The notes under the pieces are model-generated. The model ran no database searches, had not been told where the DNA came from, and saw nothing but the letters and a program-made list of their open reading frames with translations. Made by a program: the position numbers and the translations under genes. Below, piece by piece: positions 16,979-25,597 of a DNA stretch of 64,000 nucleotides (its first letter is position 1; each line of letters starts with the position of its first letter). This stretch comes from Clostridioides difficile ATCC 9689 = DSM 1296 (GTDB lineage: Bacteria; Bacillota; Clostridia; Peptostreptococcales; Peptostreptococcaceae). The stretch is taken from NCBI RefSeq assembly GCF_001077535.1, contig NZ_CP011968.1:992001-1056000 (forward strand), read 5' to 3'.

Positions 16979-18904
16979 ATGGGAGATAATATAGTTTATA
17001 AAATAATTAAAAAACATATAGTAGATGGAGAAGCTGTTGCTGGAAGTTCAATTGGTATAAAAATAGACCAAACTTTAACACAAGATTCTACTGGAACAAT
17101 GACATATCTTCAACTAGAAGCTATGGGAATAGATAAAGTAAAGACTAAAAGAAGTGTGGCATTTGTAGACCATAATATGTTACAACAAGGATTTGAAAAT
17201 GCAGACGACCATAAGTATATACAAACAGTGGCAGATAAATATGGAGTTTATTTCTCTAAGCCAGGAAATGGTATTTGTCATCAAGTATTTTTAGAAAGAT
17301 TTTCAACACCAGGAGATACACTTTTAGGTTCTGATAGCCACACACCTACTGCTGGAGGTGTGGGCATGATGGCTATTGGAGCTGGTGGATTAGATGTTGC
17401 TTTAGCCATGGCAGGAGGAGCATACTATATAAAAGCACCAAAAGTCTGTAAGGTGAATCTAGTTGGAAAATTAAATAATATGGTATCATCAAAAGATATA
17501 ATATTAGAAGTGTTAAGAAAACAAACTGTAAAAGGTGGAGTAGGTAAAGTTTATGAATATGGTGGAGAAGGTGTCAAAAGCCTATCTGTTCCACAAAGAG
17601 CTACAATAACAAATATGGGGGCTGAACTTGGAGCAACTACTTCAATCTTCCCAAGTGATGAAAAAACACTAGAATTTTTTAAGAGTCAAGGAAGAGAAGA
17701 GGCATGGATAGAGCTAAAACCAGATGCAGATGCAGTTTATGATGAAGAGATTACTATAAACTTGGATGAATTAAAACCATTAGCTGCAAAACCTCATAGC
17801 CCAGACAATGTAGATGAAGTTGAAAATATAGGCAAGATTAAAATAGACCAAGTGGCAATAGGAAGTTGTACAAATTCTTCTTATGAAGACTTAATGAAAG
17901 TAGCACAAATCCTGAAAGGAAATAAAGTACATAAGGATGTGAGTTTGGTAATAGCACCAGGTTCAAGACAAGTTATGGAGATGATTGCTAGAAATGGGGC
18001 TTTGGCAGATATAATAAGTGCTGGAGCTAGAATACTAGAAAATTCTTGTGGTCCATGTATTGGTATGGGTCAATCTCCAGGTACTGACTCTGTGTCTTTA
18101 AGAACTTTCAATAGAAATTTCTATGGTAGAAGTGGGACTTTGTCAGCACAAGTATATTTAGTAAGTCCAGAAGTGGCAGCAGTAAGTGCAATCAAGGGAG
18201 TGCTTACAGACCCAAGAGAATTTGATATTAAATTTACAAATTTAGATGTAAATGAATTTTTGATAGATGATAGCATGATAATTAAACCTGCTGATGTAGG
18301 AAGTGATGTAGAAGTAGTTAGAGGGCCTAATATAAAACCTTTCCCTCTTAATACAGAGCTAAGTCAGTCTATAGGTGGAAAAGTTATATTAAAGACAGAA
18401 GATAATATAACTACTGACCATATAATGCCATCAAATGCTAAGTTACTTCCTTTTAGAAGTAATATACCGTATCTTGCAAACTATTGTTTCAATACTGTAG
18501 ATACAGAATTTCCTCAGAGAGCAAAAGACAATAATGGTGGATTTATAGTTGGTGGAGATAATTATGGTCAAGGTTCAAGTAGAGAACATGCAGCTTTAGC
18601 ACCATTATATCTAGGTGTTAAAGGGGTAATAGTTAAGAGCTTTGCAAGAATCCACAAGGCTAACTTGATAAATAGTGGTATAATTCCAATGGAGTTTTGT
18701 GATGAGAAAGATTATGAAAATATATCTCTTTTAGATAATCTGGAGATACCAAATATTTTAGACAATCTAGGTAGTGGAATTTTAGAAGTTAAGAATACAA
18801 CTAAAGGAACTTCTTTTAAGGTCAAAGTAGAATTGTCAGCAAAAGAAGTTGATGTATTAAAAGCTGGTGGAAAATTAAACTACACTAAAAATCAAGCTAA
18901 TTAA
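16979..18904 (+). CDS. Aconitate hydratase
   Basis: Converts citrate to isocitrate through a [4Fe-4S] cluster. The cluster cysteines lie in IGSCTNSSYED (near 300) and NSCGPCIGMG (near 360). The first domain has DSHTPTAGGVGM; the C-terminal swivel domain has DNYGQGSSREHAAL and VIVKSFARIHKANLINSGIIP. At 641 residues it is a compact aconitase, shorter than the ~900-residue AcnA type. It begins 24 bp after the condensing enzyme (taggagg site) and precedes the dehydrogenase by 21 bp, so the three are one operon. Confidence 0.92.
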   Translation: MGDNIVYKIIKKHIVDGEAVAGSSIGIKIDQTLTQDSTGTMTYLQLEAMGIDKVKTKRSVAFVDHNMLQQGFENADDHKYIQTVADKYGVYFSKPGNGICHQVFLERFSTPGDTLLGSDSHTPTAGGVGMMAIGAGGLDVALAMAGGAYYIKAPKVCKVNLVGKLNNMVSSKDIILEVLRKQTVKGGVGKVYEYGGEGVKSLSVPQRATITNMGAELGATTSIFPSDEKTLEFFKSQGREEAWIELKPDADAVYDEEITINLDELKPLAAKPHSPDNVDEVENIGKIKIDQVAIGSCTNSSYEDLMKVAQILKGNKVHKDVSLVIAPGSRQVMEMIARNGALADIISAGARILENSCGPCIGMGQSPGTDSVSLRTFNRNFYGRSGTLSAQVYLVSPEVAAVSAIKGVLTDPREFDIKFTNLDVNEFLIDDSMIIKPADVGSDVEVVRGPNIKPFPLNTELSQSIGGKVILKTEDNITTDHIMPSNAKLLPFRSNIPYLANYCFNTVDTEFPQRAKDNNGGFIVGGDNYGQGSSREHAALAPLYLGVKGVIVKSFARIHKANLINSGIIPMEFCDEKDYENISLLDNLEIPNILDNLGSGILEVKNTTKGTSFKVKVELSAKEVDVLKAGGKLNYTKNQAN

Positions 18905-18925
18905 TATGAAAAGAGGGAATATTGA

Positions 18926-19921
18926 ATGTATAAAGTGACACTTATACCAGGAGATGGAATAGGACCAGAAGTTGCGAAAGCTATGAAAAAGGTAGTAGAA
19001 GCTACTGGAGTAGAAATAGAATGGGAAGAAGTTAATGCAGGAGAGGCAGTTATTGAAGAGTATGGTACTCCACTTCCTGAATATATTATAGATAGTATAA
19101 AAAAGAACAAAATAGCTATAAAAGGCCCAATTACTACTCCTGTAGGTAAAGGATTTAGGAGTGTAAATGTAACTTTAAGACAGGCATTAGATTTGTATGT
19201 CAATTTAAGACCTATTAAAAGTTTTAAGGGGATAAAATCAAGATATGAAGATGTTGATTTAGTGGTTGTAAGAGAAAATACAGAAGATTTATATGCTGGA
19301 ATAGAACATAAAATAGGTGATTATGCAGCTGAAAGTATAAAGATAATAACAAGAAGTGCAAGTGAAAGAATTGTTGATTTTGCATGTAACTATGTTAAAG
19401 ATAATAAGAGAAAAAAAGTTACAGCTATACATAAGGCAAATATAATGAAAATGTCTGATGGATTGTTTTTAGATGTGTTTAGAGAAGTTGCATCAAAACA
19501 TGGTGTAGAATATGATGATTTGATTGTAGATGCAGCAGCTATGAACTTAGTTTTAAATCCAGAAAATTATGATGTAATGGTAATGCCAAATCTTTATGGA
19601 GATATACTATCAGATTTAGGTGCTGGGCTTGTTGGAGGTTTAGGTATAATTCCAAGTGCAAATATTGGTAAAGATTGTGCGATATTTGAAGCTGTTCATG
19701 GAAGTGCTCCACAAATAGCAGGTCAAAATAAGGCTAATCCAACAGCACTTATTCAATCATCAGTAATGATGCTTAGATACTTAGGTGAATATGAAAATGC
19801 ACAAAAAATAGAAACAGCTTTAGAAAAAGTATTTCTTGAAGGAAGTAAATTGACTGTAGATTTGGGTGGCTCAGCTTCTACTACAGAGTTTGCGGATGAG
19901 GTGTGTAAGTATATTGTATAG
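18926..19921 (+). CDS. icd: Isocitrate dehydrogenase
   Basis: Beta-decarboxylating dehydrogenase, 331 residues. GDGIGPEV near the N-terminus, VNLRPIKSF, the REN-TEDLYAGIEH substrate block, the YGDILSDLGAGLVGGLG metal block and the EAVHGSAPQIAGQNKANPTA cofactor block appear in order. It converts isocitrate to 2-oxoglutarate, supplying glutamate. The compact length fits NAD-type or isopropylmalate-dehydrogenase-like members, but cofactor preference is not settled by eye. Third gene of the citrate branch; gagggaat precedes ATG 18926 and a terminator follows at about 19965. Confidence 0.9.
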   Translation: MYKVTLIPGDGIGPEVAKAMKKVVEATGVEIEWEEVNAGEAVIEEYGTPLPEYIIDSIKKNKIAIKGPITTPVGKGFRSVNVTLRQALDLYVNLRPIKSFKGIKSRYEDVDLVVVRENTEDLYAGIEHKIGDYAAESIKIITRSASERIVDFACNYVKDNKRKKVTAIHKANIMKMSDGLFLDVFREVASKHGVEYDDLIVDAAAMNLVLNPENYDVMVMPNLYGDILSDLGAGLVGGLGIIPSANIGKDCAIFEAVHGSAPQIAGQNKANPTALIQSSVMMLRYLGEYENAQKIETALEKVFLEGSKLTVDLGGSASTTEFADEVCKYIV

Positions 19922-19954
19922 ATTTTATTTAGGGAAAAAGTAAAATATAGATTG

Positions 19955-20000
19955 AAGGAAAGAGGCTTTCTCAAAATGGAGATAAGCCTTTTTTATTGGA
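19955..20000 (+). terminator. Terminator of the citrate operon, dispersed-repeat type
   Basis: AGGCTTTCTC and GGAGATAAGCCT form the stem around aaaat, followed by six T. The tctcaaaatgga core matches the other dispersed terminator elements here. Confidence 0.8.
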
Positions 20001-20135
20001 ATGATAAAATATATTTGATTTTATACAAAAGAGAGTTCCTCATAAACGAAAAAGTTAATTTTGGGATATCCATTTTAATTTTAAAATTAATTGATTAATA
20101 TGCAAAGAAAGATTAAATAAATTTATTATTTTTAA

Positions 20136-20187
20136 TTGAACTTTCAACCAAAATATGGTAAAATTTAAAAAAGTTGAACTTTCAACT
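20136..20187 (+). promoter_or_regulatory. marR promoter with two MarR-type operators
   Basis: Promoter TTGAAC (20136-20141), 17 bp, TAAAAT (20159-20164). TTGAACTTTCAA (20136-20147) overlaps the -35, and the longer perfect inverted repeat AGTTGAACTTTCAACT (20172-20187) lies over the start of transcription. The centres are 38 bp apart. Two copies bracketing the promoter of a MarR gene point to autorepression. Confidence 0.8.
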
Positions 20188-20270
20188 AAAAATGAATATA
20201 TTGATTATGTGAAATTCTATAAAACAGAAACTATTTGACTTTAGCCATAGTAGTTTCAGTGGAGGTGTGT

Positions 20271-20720
20271 TTGATTAAGACTTTAGACAGTAATATATTA
20301 AGAGAAGTAGGTACTTTATCTAGAGCAGTAAATTCAATAAATGATATTAAGTACAAGGAATTAAAGTTACAAAAAGGACAATTTACATTTTTGACAAGAA
20401 TCTGTGAAAATCCTGGTATAAATCTTGTGGAATTATCAAATATGTTAAAGGTAGACAAGGCTACAACAACCAAGGCTATACAAAAATTAATAAAGGCAGG
20501 ATATGTAGATAAAAAGCAGGATGAGTTTGATAAAAGAGGATATAATTTAACTCCAACTGATAAATCTTTGGAAGTTTATGAGTTGATAATTGAAGAAGAG
20601 AATAGAAGTATAGAGATATGTTTTGATAATTTTACAGATGAAGAAAAACAAGTGGTAACTAAGTTATTAGAAAAAATGAGCAAAAACGTAGAAAATGAAT
20701 GGTTTAAAGTAAAGAGATAG
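20271..20720 (+). CDS. MarR-family transcriptional regulator
   Basis: 149 residues with the winged helix-turn-helix near 45-95 (LVELSNMLKVDKATTTKAIQKLIKAGYV) and the wing KKQDEFDKRGYNLTPT. Start is TTG 20271, 5 bases after ggagg; an upstream in-frame ATG at 20235 has no ribosome binding site and lies close to the operators. It probably represses its own promoter and the downstream GNAT gene through the paired repeats at 20136-20187. The ligand is unknown. Confidence 0.85.
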   Translation: MIKTLDSNILREVGTLSRAVNSINDIKYKELKLQKGQFTFLTRICENPGINLVELSNMLKVDKATTTKAIQKLIKAGYVDKKQDEFDKRGYNLTPTDKSLEVYELIIEEENRSIEICFDNFTDEEKQVVTKLLEKMSKNVENEWFKVKR

Positions 20721-20753
20721 TAAATAAATACATTAACTTAAGGAGATATTTTT

Positions 20754-21248
20754 ATGATTAGAAAAGCGAATATGAATGATTTAGAAAGCATTATGAAAAT
20801 TATAAAATCTACAGTGGAAGAAATGAAGACTTATAATAATACACAATGGGATGAAAACTATCCATTAGAAAAAGACTTTGTTTCAGATATTAAGAAACAA
20901 GATTTATATATTTATGAAGTGGATGGAGAAGTAGCAGGGTTTATATGTCTTAATTATGAAGAGCCAGAAGAATATTTAGGCTTAAATTGGTCATCTAATA
21001 AAAAAGCAATGGTAATACATAGAATGGCTGTAAATCCAAACTTTAGAAAGACAGGAATAGCATCTAAGTTAGTTGATTTTGCTGAAAAATTAGCTGTAGA
21101 AAACAATGTATCATACTTAAAGAGCGATACATATTCAATAAACTCAAAAATGAATTTATTACTTACAAAGTGTGGTTTTATAAAAATCGGAGAAATGAGT
21201 TTTTTAGGAAAGGAGAAATCTTTCTACTGTTATGATAAAATATTATAA
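20754..21248 (+). CDS. GNAT-family N-acetyltransferase
   Basis: 164 residues. The acetyl-CoA binding motif A is HRMAVNPNFRKTGIASKLVDFAEKLA (near 96-122), followed by the usual YLKSDTYSINSKMNLLLTKCGF block. It transfers an acetyl group to an unknown amine. It lies 33 bp after the MarR gene with its own taaggag site, so it is likely co-transcribed and controlled by that regulator's ligand. Confidence 0.85.
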   Translation: MIRKANMNDLESIMKIIKSTVEEMKTYNNTQWDENYPLEKDFVSDIKKQDLYIYEVDGEVAGFICLNYEEPEEYLGLNWSSNKKAMVIHRMAVNPNFRKTGIASKLVDFAEKLAVENNVSYLKSDTYSINSKMNLLLTKCGFIKIGEMSFLGKEKSFYCYDKIL

Positions 21249-21344
21249 AGAGCATTTATAATACAAGGGGTAAATAATAGATTTTCAGCATTAGTAAGGG
21301 CATAATATAACCTAGTATATGCTATTATGAAAGGGATGATTTAT

Positions 21345-21866
21345 ATGATTGGATTTCTAAAGAAAAGAAGAAGTATTAGAAAATACAAGGATGTTGAAGT
21401 AGAAAAAGAAAAATTAGATAAAATATTAAAAGCTGCTCTTTTAGCTCCATCATCAAAGGGGCTTAGAACATGGGAATTTATAGTGGTAGATGATAAAGAA
21501 AAGCTAATTAATTTATCTCAATGTAGAACTAAAGGTGGTGGATTTTTCTTAAAAAATGCACCTTTAGCTATTGTAATTATTGCAGATAAAGAAAAAAATG
21601 ATGTTTGGATAGAGGATGCAAGTATAGCTGCTTCATACATACAACTTCAAGCTCATGAACTAGGTTTAGGTTCTTGTTGGATACAAGTAAGAAATAGAAT
21701 GCATGATGATAATATAGAAGCTGATAAGTACATTAGAGAAGAATTAAAAGTACCTAGCAAGTACAGTGTAGAATGTATAATTTCTATAGGATATCCTGAT
21801 GAAGAAAAGAAAGCATACAGTGACTCTGATTTAGACTATAAAAAGGTTCATTTTAACAACTTTTAG
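21345..21866 (+). CDS. Nitroreductase-family flavoprotein
   Basis: 173 residues with the FMN-binding RRSIRKYKD at the N-terminus, LLAPSSKGLRTWEF, and LGLGSCWIQVRNR plus IISIGYPDEEK near the C-terminus. These are hallmarks of the small FMN nitroreductase/oxidoreductase fold. Start ATG 21345 is set 9 bases after aaaggg; an in-frame ATG at 21327 carries that ribosome site within it. Likely substrates are quinones or nitro-compounds; a defined role is not visible. Confidence 0.85.
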   Translation: MIGFLKKRRSIRKYKDVEVEKEKLDKILKAALLAPSSKGLRTWEFIVVDDKEKLINLSQCRTKGGGFFLKNAPLAIVIIADKEKNDVWIEDASIAASYIQLQAHELGLGSCWIQVRNRMHDDNIEADKYIREELKVPSKYSVECIISIGYPDEEKKAYSDSDLDYKKVHFNNF

Positions 21867-22054
21867 TATATAATATGTTGTATTAAGACATTATATTTTT
21901 TTCTATTGTTAATATATACTTAAAATTGTAAAAATATATCTGAATTTTACTAACTTATCTAGGGGTTATGTACAAGGATTTTAAAGATAAATATAGAAAT
22001 TAATGTTTATAATCGATACATAACTTGAGTAACAAAATTTAAGGAGGTTAAAGT

Positions 22055-22366
22055 ATGGGTATATTTAAAACAAAAATGGATGAGGACTGGAAAGTAAACT
22101 ACATTAAAGAGTTTAATGAAATGAGAGATTCTTATGAGAGTAAACTTCAAAAAAAACAGTTTGAGGTAGATAGTTTGAAATCAGAATTGGATAGACTAAG
22201 AAGCTATAAAAATAGCCTTAAGCCAAAAGAAAAACAAATTACTGATGATGATATAAATAATATAAAGAGTTTAAGAAGAGATGGCTTAAGCTATAAAGAA
22301 ATTTCAAATCAAACAAGTTGGAGCAAAGCAACTGTAAGTAGGGTATTAAATGGACTTTACGATTAG
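22055..22366 (+). CDS. Small coiled-coil/helix-turn-helix protein
   Basis: 103 residues. Residues ~15-60 form a charged helical stretch with heptad character (SYESKLQKKQFEVDSLKSEL and on). The C-terminal ~40 residues, with SYKEISNQTSWSKATVSRVL, look like a resolvase/Hin-type helix-turn-helix. It could be a small DNA-binding regulator that dimerises through the coiled coil. ATG 22055 follows aaggagg. The next gene, a CPBP-like membrane protein, starts 27 bp later, so the two may be linked in function. Confidence 0.65.
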   Translation: MGIFKTKMDEDWKVNYIKEFNEMRDSYESKLQKKQFEVDSLKSELDRLRSYKNSLKPKEKQITDDDINNIKSLRRDGLSYKEISNQTSWSKATVSRVLNGLYD

Positions 22367-22393
22367 CATATACATGGGGTGATTTAAATTGGG

Positions 22394-23080
22394 ATGAAGT
22401 ATAGTTACAAAAAATGCATAATAGATTCTATTTTATTGATGTTTATAGTTCAAATATTAAGGATGATTTTGAATTATGTACTTCTAAGTCAATTTGAATT
22501 TACTCTTGAAAATTTTAATATTATAAACTTAATTTCTTTTACATTAGTTGGTTTATCGTTAATTTTATTTTTAAAAGATAATTCTTTGTATAACAAGGTT
22601 AGAAATAGAAAAATCACAGAAGCTTTTGAAGAAAATAAAAACAATATACTTATTGAAAAGTGTAAGCTGATACTTTTTGTTGTGGTTTTATCTTTAGCAA
22701 TAATTGTAACTTATTGTACTAAGGGATATGTACTTTTTAATGTAACTATGATGACTTTGTCTGTATTGATAGTTCCAATATTTGAAGAGTTATTTTTTAG
22801 AGAATATATATGGAACTATCTAAGTAATTTTATAAAGTCAAAGAGTAAAATTATCTGTATAACATCTATACTATCTGGAATTTATAATATAGGATACATA
22901 GATGTTATAAGAAATTATGTAATATTGTATAACAATTCGAGCTACACCTTTGAAGTTATTATTTCAAAAATTATGATAGGTACTGTTTTTGGTATTGTAC
23001 TTGGATTAGTTAAGTATAGGTTTAGAGATGTAGGGTTTTGTATATTATTGAGGAGCTTATTTGCTATATTTATTAGGTAG
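22394..23080 (+). CDS. CPBP (Abi)-family intramembrane protease-like protein
   Basis: 228 residues with several membrane segments. The first CPBP motif is clear: EELFFRE at 131-137 (Glu131, Glu132, Arg136). The second motif, expected as FxxxH, is not evident: the matching region reads SGIYNIGYIDVI without His. The third motif His is also not obvious. It may be inactive as a protease or use other residues. ggggtga lies 12 bases before ATG 22394. Family members process prenylated peptides or protect against self-made bacteriocins, but nothing here fixes the role. Confidence 0.65.
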   Translation: MKYSYKKCIIDSILLMFIVQILRMILNYVLLSQFEFTLENFNIINLISFTLVGLSLILFLKDNSLYNKVRNRKITEAFEENKNNILIEKCKLILFVVVLSLAIIVTYCTKGYVLFNVTMMTLSVLIVPIFEELFFREYIWNYLSNFIKSKSKIICITSILSGIYNIGYIDVIRNYVILYNNSSYTFEVIISKIMIGTVFGIVLGLVKYRFRDVGFCILLRSLFAIFIR

Positions 23081-23098
23081 ATAGTATAATCGGTTTAT

Positions 23099-23137
23099 AA
23101 GGTTGTTTTAAATTTAATTTTAAATCAACCTTATTTT
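23099..23137 (+). terminator. Terminator after the CPBP-like gene
   Basis: AAGGTTG.TTTAAA pairs with TTTAAATCAACCTT, followed by attttattt. Confidence 0.8.
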
Positions 23138-23311
23138 ATTTGTGTTTTATAAAGCACTTATATATTAATAACTAATAAATTTAATAAAAATTATTTGAAT
23201 ATTTTTAAAATATATAAATATGTATTGACATATAAATATTATGAATTACAATTTATATAAACTAATAAAAATTAAATAATATTAATCAACTTATTGAATG
23301 GAGGAATAAAA

Positions 23312-24196
23312 ATGAAATTTGTGACTTTTTGTAGTAGCAATGAAGAAAAAATAGGTGTATTTAATTCAGAAACAAATAGTATATATGAAATTAATAGTTT
23401 AGGATTAAGTAAATTATATACTGATATGAATGATTTTATTGAAAACGTATCTACAGGAGATTTAGAAAAAATAAAAAACAATTCATTTGAAAACGCAAAG
23501 TGTTATAAGTTAGAAGAAGTTAAATTATGTTCCCCAATTGTAAGACCTAAAAAAGATATTATATGTTTAGGTCTAAACTATAAAGACCATGTCAATGAAA
23601 TCCCAGATGGAGTTATAAAAAACGTAGTTATGCCAGATTATCCAATTTATTTTTCTAAGAGAGCAGACAAAATAATTGGAGTGGATGATAAGATAAGCTT
23701 ACATGGAGATTTGGTAGAGAAGTTGGACTATGAATCAGAACTTGCAGTAATCATAGGTAAAGAAGGTATAAATATATCAAAAGAAGATGCTTATGAATAT
23801 ATATTTGGATATACAATAGTAAATGATATAAGTGAAAGAGCACTTCAAGATAAACATGTTCAATGGTTTAGAGGAAAAAGCTTAGACACACATACATCTA
23901 TGGGACCTTATATAGTACATAAAGAAGAATTTGAACATCCTTTAAAATTAGATATAAGTAGTGTAGTAAATGGAGAAGTAAGACAAAATTCTAATACAGA
24001 GTACTTTATATTTGATATACCTACTATAATAAATGATTTATCAAGAGGAATGACTCTAAAGCCAGGAGATATAATTTCAACTGGAACTCCAGCAGGGGTT
24101 GCTATGGGGATGAATCCTCAAGTATATTTAAAGCATGGCGATATAGTTGAATGTAAAGTCGAAGGAATAGGAGTTTTAAAAAATATAGTTGATTAA
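23312..24196 (+). CDS. Fumarylacetoacetate hydrolase (FAH) family protein
   Basis: 294 residues. LGLNYKDHVNE, the metal-binding DYESELAVIIGKEG, GYTIVNDISERALQ, KSLDTHTSMGPYIV and the closing GDIISTGTPAGVAMGM are the usual FAH blocks. Members cleave or decarboxylate beta-diketo acids; bacterial single-domain forms include acylpyruvases and oxaloacetate decarboxylases or tautomerases. ATG 23312 follows ggaggaat; a TTG six codons upstream is rejected. It lies as a single gene ~100 bp before the AICAR transformylase. Confidence 0.85.
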   Translation: MKFVTFCSSNEEKIGVFNSETNSIYEINSLGLSKLYTDMNDFIENVSTGDLEKIKNNSFENAKCYKLEEVKLCSPIVRPKKDIICLGLNYKDHVNEIPDGVIKNVVMPDYPIYFSKRADKIIGVDDKISLHGDLVEKLDYESELAVIIGKEGINISKEDAYEYIFGYTIVNDISERALQDKHVQWFRGKSLDTHTSMGPYIVHKEEFEHPLKLDISSVVNGEVRQNSNTEYFIFDIPTIINDLSRGMTLKPGDIISTGTPAGVAMGMNPQVYLKHGDIVECKVEGIGVLKNIVD

Positions 24197-24294
24197 TGGA
24201 TAAATATGCCATATAATTTTATTAGTACGAATAATTTAATTAATATAGGATTAATCAAACTTATGATTAATTTATTATAGAGAGGGATGAGTAT

Positions 24295-25470
24295 ATGGCA
24301 AGAGAACTAGAATTAAAGTATGGCTGTAATCCAAATCAAAAACCATCAAAGATTTATATGAAGAATGGAGAACTTCCTATAGAAGTATTAAATGGAAAAC
24401 CTGGATATATAAATTTTTTAGATGCATTTAATAGTTGGCAACTTGTGAAGGAATTAAAAGAAGCTACAGGTCTCCCAGCAGCAACTTCATTTAAACATGT
24501 AAGTCCAGCAGGAGCAGCAGTAGGGGTACCTTTATCAGATACTTTAAAGCAAATATATTTTGTTGATGATTTAGAGCTTTCTCCATTAGCTTGTGCTTAT
24601 GCAATGGCAAGAGGAGCAGATAGAATGTCTTCTTATGGCGATTTTATAGCACTTTCAGATGTATGTGATAAGGAGACTGCAACTATTATAGCAAGAGAGG
24701 TTTCTGATGGTATAATAGCTCCAGGATATACAGATGAAGCCCTTGAAATATTAAAAGGAAAGCGTAAAGGCAACTATAATATTGTAAAAATAGATGAAAA
24801 TTATACTCCTGAACCTATTGAAACAAAGGATGTTTATGGAATTACTTTTGAACAAGGTAGAAATGAAATATTAATAAATGAAGACCTATTAAAAGATATT
24901 CCAACTGATAATAAAATTTTTACAGATAGTGCAAAACGTGATTTAATTATAGCTCTTATTACATTAAAATATACACAATCAAATTCTGTTTGTTATGCTA
25001 AAGATGGACAAGTAATAGGGGTAGGTGCAGGTCAACAATCACGTATTCATTGTACTAGACTTGCAGGTAACAAAGCTGATACTTGGTATCTTCGTCAACA
25101 TCCTAAAGTATTAAACTTAAAATTTAAAAAGGATATAGGTCGTCCAGATAGAGATAACACTATTGATGTATATCTTTCTGATGATTATATGGATGTGCTT
25201 GCTGATGGCATATGGCAAAACTTTTTTGAAGAAAAACCAGAGCCTCTAACTGGAGAAGGAAAAAGAGCATGGCTTAAAACTTTAACAGGAGTAGCACTTG
25301 GTTCAGATGCATTTTTCCCATTTGGAGATAATATAGAACGTGCAAAAAGAAGTGGGGTAAGTTTTATAGCACAACCAGGTGGTTCTATTCGTGATGATAA
25401 TGTTATATTAACTTGTAATAAGTATAACATAGTCATGGCATTTACTAAAAATAGATTATTCCATCATTAA
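24295..25470 (+). CDS. Stand-alone AICAR transformylase (PurH C-terminal domain type)
   Basis: 391 residues covering only the formyltransferase half of PurH: SFKHVSPAGAAVG contains the Lys-His catalytic pair, GVGAGQQSRIHCTRLAG is the second conserved block, and VALGSDAFFPFGDNIERA...FIAQPGGSIRDD closes the active site. The N-terminal IMP cyclohydrolase domain is absent. It would catalyse AICAR to FAICAR with 10-formyl-tetrahydrofolate. It stands alone, away from any purine operon, with its own ribosome site and a strong terminator. Confidence 0.88.
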   Translation: MARELELKYGCNPNQKPSKIYMKNGELPIEVLNGKPGYINFLDAFNSWQLVKELKEATGLPAATSFKHVSPAGAAVGVPLSDTLKQIYFVDDLELSPLACAYAMARGADRMSSYGDFIALSDVCDKETATIIAREVSDGIIAPGYTDEALEILKGKRKGNYNIVKIDENYTPEPIETKDVYGITFEQGRNEILINEDLLKDIPTDNKIFTDSAKRDLIIALITLKYTQSNSVCYAKDGQVIGVGAGQQSRIHCTRLAGNKADTWYLRQHPKVLNLKFKKDIGRPDRDNTIDVYLSDDYMDVLADGIWQNFFEEKPEPLTGEGKRAWLKTLTGVALGSDAFFPFGDNIERAKRSGVSFIAQPGGSIRDDNVILTCNKYNIVMAFTKNRLFHH

Positions 25471-25505
25471 AATACTGAAAGTATAAAGATAATATAGATT
25501 AAGTA

Positions 25506-25539
25506 AAAATCTACAACAAGTTTTGTTGTAGATTTTTTT
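25506..25539 (+). terminator. Terminator of the AICAR transformylase gene
   Basis: AAAATCTACAAC pairs with GTTGTAGATTTT around aagtttt, followed by T residues. Confidence 0.92.
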
Positions 25540-25597
25540 ATTTGCTGTATAATTTTAAATAGAACTTTATTTTTAGATATTCAATTTGGAGGTTGAT

